Positions 31,727 to 40,294 of a stretch of 64,000 nucleotides of DNA are shown here, piece after piece. Numbering within the stretch: position 1 is the first letter of the stretch; each line of letters opens with the position of its first letter. The position numbers were made by a program, and so were the translations under genes. A model generated the notes under the pieces. The model was not told the origin of the DNA. It did not search any database and was given only the letters and a program-made list of their open reading frames with translations. Source of the DNA: Ramlibacter pallidus (lineage in GTDB: Bacteria; Pseudomonadota; Gammaproteobacteria; Burkholderiales; Burkholderiaceae_C); NCBI RefSeq assembly GCF_015070875.1, contig NZ_JADDIV010000003.1:124001-188000 (forward strand), read 5' to 3'.

Positions 31727-32949
31727 CGCGCTGGGTGGCGGCGGGCGATCAGCACGTACAGCGCCGCGCCCAGCACCAGCAGACCGGTCGCGATCCACAG
31801 CGAGACCGCGAAGCCGGCGGCCGCGTTCGCGCTGCGCGCGACCAGCCAGGCGGCCAGCGGCGGCCCGACGATCTGCCCGAGCCCGTACGAGGCGGTGAGC
31901 AGGCCCATGAAGCTGGTGGCCTGCAGCGGGCGCACGCGCCGCACCTCCTGCATCGCGAAGAAGGTGATCGCCGTGAACGGCAGGCCGAGCAGCAGGCTGC
32001 CGAGGGCGAAGCCGGCGAGCGTCGGGCTCACCAGGCTGGCCGCCACGCCGACCGCCTGGATCGCATAGCAGGCCGCCAGCCGCAGCCGCAGGTCGCCGCC
32101 CGCGGGCAGGCGCGACGCGCCGATCGCCCCGAGCATGACCCCCGCGCCGAACAGCGGCCAGAACAGGTCCAGCCAGGGCGAGCCGGGCAGGGCCTGGCGC
32201 GCGATCACGGGCAGGAAGGTCGCGGTGATGATGTAGCCGATGCCGGCCAGGCCGTAGGCCACCGTGAGCAGCGCCATCTCGCCACTGCCCGCGTGGGACG
32301 GCCCGGCGGCCTGCGCGGTCGCCTGCGGCGGCGGCGCAGCCGCGGCCACCGCATGGCGTGCGTCGAACACGCGCCACACCGCCGCCGTGAGCAGCGCAGC
32401 CAGCACGCCGAAGGTGAGCCAGCCCGTCGCCGCCGGCGCGTGCGCCTGCACCAGCGCGGTGGCGGCCAGACCGCTGGCCACGATGCCCAGGCCGGGGCCG
32501 ACGTAGATCAGCGCGCCCATCGCCGGCACGCCGCGCCGCGCGAGCTGTTCGAGGCAGAACCCGGTGGTGTAGAGGAAGACGACGGCGCTCGCCACGCCCG
32601 CGGCGAACCGCAGCAGGACCCAGGCGGCGGGCAGGTGCAGCGCCATGCCGAGCGTGAGCAGGGTGGTGGCGGTGAGGCCGGCGCGCACCAGCCGCGTACC
32701 GTTGACGCCGCTGGACCAGCCGAAGCGGCGCCAGATCCAGGGCTGGAAGGTACAGGCGAGGGCGCCCACCAGGTAGCCGAAGTAGTTCGCGCTGGCCAGC
32801 AGGCTCGCGCCGGCGAGGTCGACGGAGCGCTCGGCCAGCATGATCGGCAGCAGGGGCGTGAAGGCGAAACGGCCGATGCCCATGGCGACGGCGAGGGAGA
32901 CGAGGCCGGCCAGGGCGATGGCCAGGGGCCGCAGGGGTCTGGAGGTCAT
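31723..32949 (-). CDS. YbfB/YjiJ family MFS transporter
   Basis: A 408-residue major facilitator superfamily protein with about 12 hydrophobic segments. The opening AIALAGLVSLAVAMGIGRFA followed by FTPLLPIMLAERSVDLAGAS is typical of the YbfB/YjiJ group, and the conserved MGLLTASYGLGQIVGPPLAA lies in the second half. No substrate is firmly known for the group. It is convergent with the M23 peptidase gene with a 4-bp overlap, and diverges from the gene at 33013. Confidence 0.85.
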   Translation of the reverse strand: MTSRPLRPLAIALAGLVSLAVAMGIGRFAFTPLLPIMLAERSVDLAGASLLASANYFGYLVGALACTFQPWIWRRFGWSSGVNGTRLVRAGLTATTLLTLGMALHLPAAWVLLRFAAGVASAVVFLYTTGFCLEQLARRGVPAMGALIYVGPGLGIVASGLAATALVQAHAPAATGWLTFGVLAALLTAAVWRVFDARHAVAAAAPPPQATAQAAGPSHAGSGEMALLTVAYGLAGIGYIITATFLPVIARQALPGSPWLDLFWPLFGAGVMLGAIGASRLPAGGDLRLRLAACYAIQAVGVAASLVSPTLAGFALGSLLLGLPFTAITFFAMQEVRRVRPLQATSFMGLLTASYGLGQIVGPPLAAWLVARSANAAAGFAVSLWIATGLLVLGAALYVLIARRHPAR

Positions 32950-33012
32950 GTGCGCGCGGAGTGTCGCATGCGCCGGGGAGCCCCATCCCGATCACGGCTA
33001 CCATCACGCCCC

Positions 33013-33915
33013 ATGAAAATCATGCTTGCGCTGCGACCGTGCAGCCCCGGACTGGCCCATCGCCTGGCCGCGGACGAGGCCCTGGCGCGCGCGCTGGGGG
33101 CCAAGCCGAACCCCGCGGTGGGCTTCCTGTTCCCCCGGTTCTTCGATGCGTCCGGCCCGGTCCTGCCCCGCCTGCTGGAGCTGGCGCAGGGCGAGCCCGT
33201 GAGCTTCCTGCGCGACCTGCAGTGCACGCCGGGCGAGCTCGATGCGTCCTCGCATTTCGAGGCCGTGTGCCGCTCCACCATCGGCCAGAGCCGCGCGGAC
33301 TCGAAGGCGACGATGGCGGCCTACCACCAGGACAGCCTGCACCCGACGGCCAGCCGCTGGTCGGTGCGCCTGCCGCAGCGCATCTACCTGAGCAAGGCCG
33401 TGGCGGACACGGCCATCAGCCACGTCGACGAATGGACCGGCGAATACGTGCTGGGTGCGCAGGCGGCGCAAGGCCTGCGCGCGAGCGGGCTGACCGGCTT
33501 CGACCTGCGCCCGGTCCTGAACCACAAGACGAACCAAGGGCACGAGGCGGGCCACCACCTGGTCGCGCGCGAACTGCTGCCGGCGGCGCTGGAGGATGCG
33601 ACCACCTTCGAGACCTACGACGACGGCCCGCGCCAGCCTTCGACGCCGCGGCGGTACGGCCTGCTGACGTATGCCGAAGGCGCGCTCGCGTCCAGCCCCG
33701 ACCTGGCCCGCACCGCGGAGCCCTGGGGTGCGTGGCGCACGCCGGTCTGGATCGTGCGGCAGCGCGCCCGCGCCTGGTTCGAGGCGGCGCAGGTGCGCGG
33801 ATGGAAGTTCCAGCCGGTGCTGGCCGAGGGCAGCCGCCTGCACGCCGAACACACGCAGCGCTGGGACGACCTGCTCGGGCGGCTGCGCGCCGCCGGCGCC
33901 AGCGTGATGGCCTAG
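33013..33915 (+). CDS. conserved-looking protein of unknown function
   Basis: A 300-residue soluble protein with no signal peptide or membrane segment and normal codon use. It has alternating charged and hydrophobic stretches, notable motifs such as LFPRFFDASGPVLPRLLEL, WSVRLPQRIYLSKAVADTAI, and HKTNQGHEAGHHLVARELLP with a His-rich HEAGHH that resembles a metal-binding HExxH-like cluster without matching it. A distant likeness in the middle part to double-CXXCG or immunity-type proteins is too weak to name. It stands alone between the YbfB/YjiJ gene (divergent) and the universal stress protein gene (convergent). Confidence 0.55.
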   Translation: MKIMLALRPCSPGLAHRLAADEALARALGAKPNPAVGFLFPRFFDASGPVLPRLLELAQGEPVSFLRDLQCTPGELDASSHFEAVCRSTIGQSRADSKATMAAYHQDSLHPTASRWSVRLPQRIYLSKAVADTAISHVDEWTGEYVLGAQAAQGLRASGLTGFDLRPVLNHKTNQGHEAGHHLVARELLPAALEDATTFETYDDGPRQPSTPRRYGLLTYAEGALASSPDLARTAEPWGAWRTPVWIVRQRARAWFEAAQVRGWKFQPVLAEGSRLHAEHTQRWDDLLGRLRAAGASVMA

Positions 33916-33919
33916 CGCT

Positions 33920-34357
33920 TCAGCGCGCGACGAGGACCGGCACGGCCGACTCCGCCACCACCTTGGCGGCGACGCTCCCGAGCATCAGCCGGCTGACGCC
34001 GGTGCGGCCATGGGAGCCGACCACCACCAGGTCGGCGCCGACCTGCTGTGCCGATTGCGCGATGCCGGTGGACGCGCCGACGTTCTCCACCAGCCGCGTC
34101 TGCAGGTCCACTTCCGGCGCCTGCGCGCACAGGTCGGCGACCTTCGCATGCGCCCGCGCGGCGTGCTCCAGGGCCGCCGACATGTAGGCCTGGAAGCCCA
34201 TGGGATTGGCCTCGCCGATGCCCAGGTAGGGGTAGGGATCCACCACGTAGAGCGCGGTGAGCCTGGCCCCGTGGGCGCGGGCCAGCTGCACGGCGATCTG
34301 GGCGGCGTGCTCGGAGGCGGCGGAGCCGTCGGTGGCGAGCAGGATGTGTCGGAACAT
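33920..34357 (-). CDS. universal stress protein (UspA family)
   Basis: A 145-residue single-domain UspA protein. The N-terminal strand MFRHILLATDGSAASEHAA and the ATP-binding signature GSHGRTGVSRLMLGSVAAKV (G2xG9xG(S/T)) are both complete, so this is likely of the ATP-binding subgroup. Such proteins help survival in starvation, redox or osmotic stress. The ATG at 34357 is the only one giving a normal length; an open frame runs far upstream but is a shadow. It is convergent with the gene at 33013, 4 bp apart. Confidence 0.92.
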   Translation of the reverse strand: MFRHILLATDGSAASEHAAQIAVQLARAHGARLTALYVVDPYPYLGIGEANPMGFQAYMSAALEHAARAHAKVADLCAQAPEVDLQTRLVENVGASTGIAQSAQQVGADLVVVGSHGRTGVSRLMLGSVAAKVVAESAVPVLVAR

Positions 34358-34466
34358 GGCAGACCTCGTTCGAAGGGACTGCGGTGATGGTGCAGTCGCC
34401 CGCCGCCCGGCCGGTTGACTTGCGTCAAGCGCGGAGCCTGCGCGGCGCCGCCCGATAATCCGCCGC

Positions 34467-34949
34467 ATGGCCTTCCCGATCGATTCGACCACCATCACCC
34501 ACGGCATCCAGCTGTCGGTGGCACCCGTATTCCTGCTCACCGCCGTGACGGGGATGATCGGGGCGGTGGCGGGGCGCCTGGCCCGCATCATCGACCGCGC
34601 GCGGCTCGTGGAGGACCGTTCGCGCGACAGCACGGACGCCGAGTGGCTCGCCCGCGCCGGGCACGAGCTGCGGCAGCTGCGGGTGCGGGGCATGCTCGCC
34701 AACGGCTGCATCGCGCTGCTCACGCTGTGCGGGCTGCTGATCGGGCTGACCATCATCGTGATCTTCGTCGGCGAGACGGGGGCCATGCAGATCAGCCGCT
34801 GGGCGATCACCAGCTTCCTGCTGGGCGTGGCCTGCTTCCTGGCGGCGCTCCTGTGCTTCCTGGCCGAGACCTTCCTGGCGACCCGGGTGCTGGAATTCCG
34901 GGTGCGACCGGGGGCCGGTCCGCTTGAACCCGGCCGGCCGCGGGGATAG
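34467..34949 (+). CDS. DUF2721 family membrane protein
   Basis: A 160-residue inner-membrane protein. It has the DUF2721 pattern QLSVAPVFLLTAVTGMIGAV followed by GRLARIIDRARLVED, a cytoplasmic coiled region, and two further hydrophobic segments near 75-100 and 110-135. The family is widespread and uncharacterised. It diverges from the universal stress protein gene and precedes the FHA gene by 36 bp on the same strand. Confidence 0.82.
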   Translation: MAFPIDSTTITHGIQLSVAPVFLLTAVTGMIGAVAGRLARIIDRARLVEDRSRDSTDAEWLARAGHELRQLRVRGMLANGCIALLTLCGLLIGLTIIVIFVGETGAMQISRWAITSFLLGVACFLAALLCFLAETFLATRVLEFRVRPGAGPLEPGRPRG

Positions 34950-34985
34950 CATGGGCCGGCCGCGCGGTGCGGCAAGGAGGCCGGG

Positions 34986-35600
34986 ATGCCGCAGCTCATA
35001 GCGACCGTCAAGGGAGTCGAGGTCAGGCACGTGCACCTGAAGAAGGACCGCACGACCCTCGGGCGCAAGCCGGAGAACGACATCGTGCTGGACACCATGG
35101 TGGTCAGCGGCCAGCACTGCGCCTTCGACCTGGTGGGCGTCGCCGACGTCTTCCTGGTGGACCTGGGCAGCACCAACGGCACCTACGTCAACGACCGCAT
35201 GGTCAAGGAGCGCACGCACCTGAACGACGGCGACGTGATCGCGATCGGGCCGTACCGCATCAAGTTCCTGCAGGCCAGCGAGGAGCCGAGCACCTTCTTC
35301 GGCACCACCTCGTTCCACACCTCCGAGCTGCAGCCTCTGCACGCCAGCTTCGCGGTTCTGACCGGCACCTCGGCCGGCCTGGAAGTCCCGGTCGTCAAGG
35401 CGGTCACCACCTTCGGCAAGCCGGGGGTGTCGGTCGTCTCCGTGGCCCAGCGCCGGGGCGCCTACTTCGTCACCCATCTGGGGGGTGAGACCCGGCCGCT
35501 GCTGAACGACAAGCCGATCGGCGAAGAGCCCCTGATGTTGTCCGACCGTGACGTCCTCGACCTGGCGGGCACGCAGATGCGCTTCCACCTGGGCGGATGA
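34986..35600 (+). CDS. FHA domain protein (one full and one degenerate FHA domain)
   Basis: A 204-residue phosphothreonine-recognition protein. The first FHA domain (about 18-92) is complete: TTLGRKPENDIVLD, VSGQHCAFDL and LGSTNGTYVND carry the Gly-Arg, Ser-His and Asn residues that contact phosphothreonine. The second half (about 115-204) repeats the fold, ending NDKPIGEEPLMLSDRDVLDL, but has FGKPGVSV in place of the GR..SH core, so it is probably non-binding. No kinase is nearby. The stop overlaps the next start (ATGA, 35597-35600), so its partner is likely the 233-residue protein. Confidence 0.85.
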   Translation: MPQLIATVKGVEVRHVHLKKDRTTLGRKPENDIVLDTMVVSGQHCAFDLVGVADVFLVDLGSTNGTYVNDRMVKERTHLNDGDVIAIGPYRIKFLQASEEPSTFFGTTSFHTSELQPLHASFAVLTGTSAGLEVPVVKAVTTFGKPGVSVVSVAQRRGAYFVTHLGGETRPLLNDKPIGEEPLMLSDRDVLDLAGTQMRFHLGG

Positions 35601-36298
35601 AGCACAATGACCGGATGGGACTGATCGACCGGATTTTCGGCAACGGCAAGGAGCGCGACGCAACCGGCACGGGCGCGAGCACGCAGTTCCACGAGAGCGA
35701 GCCCGATTCCGACGATCCGCACGTCTCGCGCAACGCGACGCGGCGCGAGCTGGTGCAGGTGGTGCTGCGCGACACGATGCGCAAGCACGGCGTGCCGAGC
35801 GACTGGGTCGAATGCCGGATCCTCTCGGCGGTCACCCGCAACGGCCGCAGCGGCCTGCACGTGAACTTCGTGGTGCGCAAGGCCCACGACCGCCTCATCA
35901 CCTACGTGTTCGCGTTCCAGGACAGCTTCGAGCGCGAACTGGCGCGCTACGAGCCGCGCGCCCGCGACTGGCTCCTGAGCCTGGGCTGGGAGTTCCAGGG
36001 CTTCGATGCCGCGGCGATGCCGGACCCGCACACCTGGGCCCAGGGCGGCCCGGCACCGCTGGCGGCGGAACCGCACCCGGCCGGCGCGGCCCTGGACATG
36101 GACAGCGAGCCGCCGAAGTCCGACGACGACGTGCAGCGCGACCTGCAGGCGCTGTTCGCCATCCGCGACGCGGCGCTGGCGGATGCGGCCGGACGGCCGC
36201 GCCCTGCCCAGCCGGAGGCCGGCCCGTCCACCGGCGGCCTGCCGGAGTTCGAACCGACCCGGCCCTTCCACGATTCCAATCCGCCCAAGCCGCGCTGA
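35597..36298 (+). CDS. protein of unknown function coupled to the FHA gene
   Basis: A 233-residue soluble protein. Residues about 40-140 form a folded-looking alpha-beta region, with TRRELVQVVLRDTMRKHGVP, a strand SGLHVNFVVRKAHDRLITYV and a final helix RARDWLLSLGWEF; the C-terminal half is acidic and Pro-rich. I do not recognise a named domain. The ATG at 35597 lies within the FHA stop; a second ATG at 35615 could equally be the start and would leave the N terminus as MGLIDRIFG. The tight coupling suggests that it is a binding partner or client of the FHA protein. Confidence 0.6.
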   Translation: MKHNDRMGLIDRIFGNGKERDATGTGASTQFHESEPDSDDPHVSRNATRRELVQVVLRDTMRKHGVPSDWVECRILSAVTRNGRSGLHVNFVVRKAHDRLITYVFAFQDSFERELARYEPRARDWLLSLGWEFQGFDAAAMPDPHTWAQGGPAPLAAEPHPAGAALDMDSEPPKSDDDVQRDLQALFAIRDAALADAAGRPRPAQPEAGPSTGGLPEFEPTRPFHDSNPPKPR

Positions 36299-36306
36299 GG
36301 CGTATC

Positions 36307-36327
36307 CGGCACGTGAAGGTGCCGTTT
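36307..36327 (+). terminator. hairpin after the FHA gene pair
   Basis: CGGCAC (36307-36312), loop GTGAAG, GTGCCG (36319-36324), then TTT. The stem is short but perfect; termination strength is uncertain. Confidence 0.4.
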
Positions 36328-36457
36328 CGGGCTGCAACAAGGGCGAGGCTCTGCAACGCGGGAACGCCCGGCCCATCCGCCCGTTACGTAAAGAGCCCGG
36401 CCGCGGCGCGGCTGCCGCGAGCATGCGTCCTCTCGTCAACCACACGAAGGAAGAGCG

Positions 36458-37642
36458 ATGCTGAGAAGGATTGGGAGCACCGGGCGCTGGGGCTGGGGAG
36501 CCGCACTCGCGGCGGCGGGGTTGCTGGCCGCTTGCGGCGGCGGGGGCGGGGATCCCGCCGCGCAAGGCACCTTGCGAATGGCCCTCACGGACGCGCCGAG
36601 CTGCTACGAGCATGTCTACGTCACCGTGGAGAAGGTCCGCGTGCACCGCAACGCCGATGCGAGCGGCGAGGGAACGGTCGGCTGGAGCGAGATCGTCGTG
36701 TCGCTGGCGAAGCGCATCGACCTGCTGGGCCTCACGAACGGCATCCTCGAGGAGCTCGGGAGCACGCAGCTCCCCGCCGGCACCTATTCGCAGGTGCGCG
36801 TGGTGCTGGCGGCCAACACGGGCTCGAACCCGCTGGCCAATGCCGTGCAGCCCGTCGGCGGCGCGCTGGTGCCGCTGAAGACGCCCAGCGCACAGCAAAG
36901 CGGCCTGAAGCTGCAGGCCCACTTCACGGTGGAGGAGAACCAGACCACGGACCTGGTCGCCGACTTCGACGCCTGCAAGTCGGTCGTCACCGCCGGCAAC
37001 TCGGGGGGCTACCTCCTCAAGCCGGTGGTTTCCGTCTCGCCCCGTGTCGCGACCGGCATCCAGGGCTACGTCAGTACCAGCCTCACGTTGGGAAGCACCA
37101 CGGTGACGGCCCAGAAGGACGGCACCGTGCTGCGTTCGACGGTTCCCGATGCCGGCGGCAAGTTCATCCTGGCCTTCCTGCCGACGGGCACGTACACGGT
37201 GGTGATCACCTCCGAGGGCCGCGCGACCAACGTCGTCACGGGCGTGCCCGTCGGCGCGACCGCCGGGCAGCCGGTGACGACGCTGGCGAGCCCGGGCAGC
37301 CCGATCCTGCCGCCGGCGTCGACGATGCGCACCGTGTCCGGCAGCGTCCTGGCCGGAACGGCCCCCCTGGTCGACACCACCGTGGTGGCGCGCCAGGCGG
37401 TGGCAGGCACCACCGTCGAGATCGCCAGCCGGCAGGTCGACGGCGAACTGGCGACCTACAGCCTGCGGCTGCCCGAGGGGGCGCCGCTGCGCGCGCCGTA
37501 TGCGACCGGCGCGCTGACGTTCACGGCCGACGCCGCGGCGGCGGGCAAGTACGCGCTGGAGGCGCAGCCGGTGGGACGCACGCCGAAGCAGGCGGCCGTC
37601 GACGTGACCGGCGCCGACGCGACGGCGAACTTCACCTACTGA
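36458..37642 (+). CDS. DUF4382 domain lipoprotein
   Basis: A 394-residue exported lipoprotein. A hydrophobic signal ends in lipobox LLAAC (Cys26), followed by a run of Gly. Residues about 35-190 match the DUF4382 pattern: [20 protein letters not shown] followed by EKVRVHRN, a DLLGLTNG turn, and [14 protein letters not shown]. The C-terminal half has two beta-rich repeats resembling carboxypeptidase-regulatory-like domains ([20 protein letters not shown] and [17 protein letters not shown]). The function is unknown; such proteins are surface or periplasmic. It follows an AAGGAAGAG ribosome-binding site. The 159-bp upstream gap shows no clear promoter to me. Confidence 0.78.
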   Translation: MLRRIGSTGRWGWGAALAAAGLLAACGGGGGDPAAQGTLRMALTDAPSCYEHVYVTVEKVRVHRNADASGEGTVGWSEIVVSLAKRIDLLGLTNGILEELGSTQLPAGTYSQVRVVLAANTGSNPLANAVQPVGGALVPLKTPSAQQSGLKLQAHFTVEENQTTDLVADFDACKSVVTAGNSGGYLLKPVVSVSPRVATGIQGYVSTSLTLGSTTVTAQKDGTVLRSTVPDAGGKFILAFLPTGTYTVVITSEGRATNVVTGVPVGATAGQPVTTLASPGSPILPPASTMRTVSGSVLAGTAPLVDTTVVARQAVAGTTVEIASRQVDGELATYSLRLPEGAPLRAPYATGALTFTADAAAAGKYALEAQPVGRTPKQAAVDVTGADATANFTY

Positions 37643-37654
37643 TGCAGGGCCGGC

Positions 37655-37676
37655 GGCGGCGGCGTGCGCCGCCGCC
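37655..37676 (+). terminator. GGC-repeat hairpin after the DUF4382 gene
   Basis: GGCGGCGGCG (37655-37664), TG, CGCCGCCGCC (37667-37676). It is a strong stem of about 9 bp with a 4-base loop, 13 bp past the stop codon. No T run. Confidence 0.45.
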
Positions 37677-37717
37677 AGGGGCTTGCAAAAGCGCGTGCGG
37701 CGCCCCACCTGTGCTGC

Positions 37718-38038
37718 ATGAACACCACCGTCTCCAAGAACCTCGTCATGCTCGCACGCATGCTCGAGCGCCTGGACCGCAGCGACGTCGCGGTCGACCC
37801 GCTGCAGTACCGCGGCGTGGTGGAACACCTGGCGCAGGTGCTGCGCTCCGTGCCCCATGACGCGGCGCTGGAAGCGGTGCTCGAGGCCTCGCCCGCCACC
37901 GCGGAGCTCTACGAGAACCTGCAGTACCAGCATGCCGGCCTGTGCCGCTCCCCGCTGGAGCCCGCCTTGAACGCCGAACTCGCGGCCCGCGCCGCGATCG
38001 ACGCGGCGCGCCGCTCGGCGGCTCAGCCGAAGGCCTGA
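37718..38038 (+). CDS. small helical protein of unknown function
   Basis: A 106-residue helical protein with the pattern LVMLARMLERLDRSDVAVDP and an LAQVLRSVPHDAALEAVLEA helix. There is no signal peptide. I do not recognise the family, although codon use and composition are those of a real gene. Its last 16 bp overlap the 3' end of thpR on the opposite strand, a convergent overlap. Confidence 0.6.
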   Translation: MNTTVSKNLVMLARMLERLDRSDVAVDPLQYRGVVEHLAQVLRSVPHDAALEAVLEASPATAELYENLQYQHAGLCRSPLEPALNAELAARAAIDAARRSAAQPKA

Positions 38039-38538
38039 AGCGTGGCGTAGCCCTGCCCGCCGGGCAGGCTGCGCACCAGCGCATAGCCCGGTCCGGCCTG
38101 CCAGGCCAGGGGCTGGAAGCCGGGTGGCGGCGTGGACCCGAAACCCTTGCGTGCCAGCGTGACGTGCGGGCGGTAGCGCCGCGTCTCCACGGGAACCTGC
38201 AAGGCCTGGAGTTGCGCGCCCAGCCGCGCATGGAACGCGGCGAGGGCCGGCGGGACTTGCGAGGCCTCCAGCACCGCGATGCCTGGCGGCCACACGGTCG
38301 GCCGGTCCAGCAGCAGTTCGCAGCCTTCCCACCGAACGTCCAGTCCCGACCGCAAGGCGGTGACCGTCGCCGCAGAGACCGTGCCGAGGAAGTGCAGCGT
38401 CACGTGCAGGCGCTCCGGCCGCGTCCGGCGCGCAGCCTCGGTCCAGGTCCAGGCGCCGGCGTGCCGCTCCAGCCCCTCACGCTGCGCGGCGTCCGGCCAG
38501 AGCGCGAGGAAGAGGCGTTGCGATGCGGCGTCCGGCAT
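38023..38538 (-). CDS. thpR: RNA 2',3'-cyclic phosphodiesterase (ThpR/LigT)
   Basis: A 171-residue two-H phosphoesterase. The two HxTx motifs are visible as LHVTLHFLG (His45) and RPHVTLARKG near residue 129, arranged in the duplicated fold of LigT. ThpR opens 2',3'-cyclic phosphates at RNA ends to 2'-phosphates, and LigT can reverse 2'-5' ligation in vitro. The N-terminal SQRLFLALWPDA is the usual first strand. It diverges from the gene at 38623. Confidence 0.88.
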   Translation of the reverse strand: MPDAASQRLFLALWPDAAQREGLERHAGAWTWTEAARRTRPERLHVTLHFLGTVSAATVTALRSGLDVRWEGCELLLDRPTVWPPGIAVLEASQVPPALAAFHARLGAQLQALQVPVETRRYRPHVTLARKGFGSTPPPGFQPLAWQAGPGYALVRSLPGGQGYATLQAFG

Positions 38539-38622
38539 CCGCCGATTCTGCGCGGACCGGCATCCGATCTGCGGATGAGCAGAGGATGGCGCGTGAAGGC
38601 GCTACAGTCACGCCCCAGAACA

Positions 38623-39003
38623 ATGACCCTTCCCGAGCTGCCGGCAGACGTTCGCCGGTTCATCCTCACCAGCGTGCCGTCGGTGCCGTACCTCGAGGCG
38701 GTGCTGCTGCTGCGCGCCGAGCCGGCCCGGGCGTGGGACGCCGCACAGCTCGCGCGGCGCCTGTACGTCCCCGAGCGCAATGGCGTCGAGCTGATCGGCC
38801 TGCTGAAGTCCAGCAGCATCGCGCAGCCCGTGGGCGACACCAGTTCCGTGCGCTATGCTCCTTCGGCCGAGCTGGGGGAGCTGCTGGACCGCGTCGCGCA
38901 GGCGTATGCGTCCGACCTCGTGGCGGTCACCGACCTCATCCATTCCCGCATCGACCGGCGCGCGCAGCAGTTCGCCGACGCCTTCCGTTTTCGCAAGGAG
39001 TGA
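38623..39003 (+). CDS. small winged-helix-like protein of unknown function
   Basis: A 126-residue soluble protein. The N-terminal two thirds look like a helix-turn-helix region: VPYLEAVLLLRAEPARAWDA followed by AQLARRLYVPERNGVELIGLL, then a SSVRYAP strand that could be the wing. The C terminus is a long charged helix with RAQQFADAFRFRKE. It probably regulates or assists the two small membrane proteins that follow (10 and 2 bp apart). The family is not known to me by name. Confidence 0.6.
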   Translation: MTLPELPADVRRFILTSVPSVPYLEAVLLLRAEPARAWDAAQLARRLYVPERNGVELIGLLKSSSIAQPVGDTSSVRYAPSAELGELLDRVAQAYASDLVAVTDLIHSRIDRRAQQFADAFRFRKE

Positions 39004-39013
39004 CAGGCAACAC

Positions 39014-39274
39014 ATGGCGGCGCTCATCTATTCCCTCTGCGCGCTCACGTCGATCACGTGCCTGGTGCTGCTGTGGCGCAGCTGGCGCGCGAGCGGCGCG
39101 CGGCTGCTGTTCTGGTCGGCGCTGTGCTTCGCGGCCCTGAGCGTGAACAACGTGCTGCTGGTGGTCGACCGCGTCGTGCTGCCGACGCAGGTCGACCTCG
39201 GGACGTGGCGGCTGCTCTGGGCGCTGGCGGCGGTGCTGCTGCTGGTCTTCGGCCTGGTCTGGGAGGAGGACTGA
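39014..39274 (+). CDS. DUF5985-like small membrane protein, first copy
   Basis: An 86-residue protein with three hydrophobic segments (about 3-20, 29-51, 64-83) and an acidic end WEED. The pattern SITCLVLLWRSWRASGARLL then FWSALCFAALSVNNVLLVVD is characteristic of DUF5985 as far as I recall. It is followed 2 bp later by a related gene, so the two probably form a heteromeric pair in the membrane. Confidence 0.7.
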   Translation: MAALIYSLCALTSITCLVLLWRSWRASGARLLFWSALCFAALSVNNVLLVVDRVVLPTQVDLGTWRLLWALAAVLLLVFGLVWEED

Positions 39275-39276
39275 GC

Positions 39277-39534
39277 ATGGAGCAGATGCTGACGGGCGCC
39301 ATCGCGGTCGGCTGGCTGGTCGCCGGCCTGTTCTTCTTCCGCTTCTGGCGCCACACGCGGGACCGCTTCTTCCTCTGGTTCGCGCTCTCGTTCTGGATCG
39401 AATCGGGCAACCGTGTCGCGCTCGGCACCATCGCCGGTGCCGGCGAGGACAACCCGGCGTTCTACGGCCTGCGCGTGGTCGCCTACGGGCTGATCCTGCT
39501 GGCCATCTGGCAGAAGAACCGCCCGGGCAAGTGA
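39277..39534 (+). CDS. DUF5985-like small membrane protein, second copy
   Basis: An 85-residue protein with three hydrophobic segments. It shares with its neighbour the pattern AGLFFFRFWRHTRDRFFLWF followed by ALSFWIESGNRVAL, in which an Arg/His turn after helix 1 and an Asn in helix 2 are conserved. The stop lies directly next to the stop codon of the convergent pssA-like gene (TGATCA). Function unknown. Confidence 0.7.
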   Translation: MEQMLTGAIAVGWLVAGLFFFRFWRHTRDRFFLWFALSFWIESGNRVALGTIAGAGEDNPAFYGLRVVAYGLILLAIWQKNRPGK

Positions 39535-40164
39535 TCAGAACTTCGGGATCCGCAGCGTCTTGCTGATCATCAGGCTGCCAGAGAGGACGTACACCAGCGA
39601 CAGCGGGTGCAGGTCCCACGGCCCGAGGTCCACGACGCCGCCCCACAGGCGCGCACCGATGTCGCCCTGCCACGCCGCCCACGCCAGAATGCCGGTCAGA
39701 ACGACGCTGGTCGGGATCGGCGTGCCTTCGAAGTAGGCCACCTTGCCCGAATCGCCGGCGAGCTGTTCCGCGGTGACGTTGAAGCGCGCGAGCCGGCTGA
39801 CGCCGCAGCACACGAAGTAGATCAGCGCCGCCGCGTCCCAGCCGCCCTGCATGCCGGCCGCGAAGCCCAGCGCCGCGGGAGCCACGCCGAACGAGATCAC
39901 GTCCGAGAGCGAATCGAGCTCGCGGCCCAGGGCCGAGTGCTGGTGCCGCGCCCGCGCGATGCGGCCGTCGAGCACGTCGAAGAAGAAGGCCAGGGGCGCG
40001 AGGGCCGCCGACCACAGGAAATGCGCGCGCTCGCCGGAGGCCAGGTACAGCATCGCCAGCAGGATCGCGCCCACCCCGCAGGCGGCATTGCCCAGGGTGA
40101 AGAAGTCGGCCAGGTGGAATTCCCTGACCATGGAGAAGTGGCGCGGCGCGGCAGTGCGTTCCAT
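39535..40164 (-). CDS. pssA: CDP-diacylglycerol-serine O-phosphatidyltransferase
   Basis: A 209-residue membrane enzyme of the CDP-alcohol phosphatidyltransferase family. The catalytic motif is complete: DVLDGRIARARHQHSALGRE followed by LDSLSDVISFG, that is DG-AR-G-D-D. Several hydrophobic helices follow. The FFTLGNAACGVGAILLAML start is typical of the PssA type (type II serine synthase), which makes phosphatidylserine, the precursor of phosphatidylethanolamine. An ATG at 40302 would add 46 unsupported residues, so 40164 was taken. It converges with the DUF5985 genes. Confidence 0.88.
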   Translation of the reverse strand: MERTAAPRHFSMVREFHLADFFTLGNAACGVGAILLAMLYLASGERAHFLWSAALAPLAFFFDVLDGRIARARHQHSALGRELDSLSDVISFGVAPAALGFAAGMQGGWDAAALIYFVCCGVSRLARFNVTAEQLAGDSGKVAYFEGTPIPTSVVLTGILAWAAWQGDIGARLWGGVVDLGPWDLHPLSLVYVLSGSLMISKTLRIPKF

Positions 40165-40294
40165 GGGGCGTGGTCCTTGGTTCAGCCCGCACCTTAAGCA
40201 CGAGCCAGCCGCGCGCCCGTCGTCTGCGGGCAGCGCGGCTTGTAGTCGCATGCCGACGCCGTGACGGCCGGCGGAATCTGGTTTCCAATAAGGG

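Noticed and set aside
35462-38332. A 956-codon minus-strand open frame covering several plus-strand genes.
   Set aside because: Low-complexity Arg/Ala/Gly composition, crosses several well-supported genes and gaps, and has no motif. It is a shadow of high-GC codon use.
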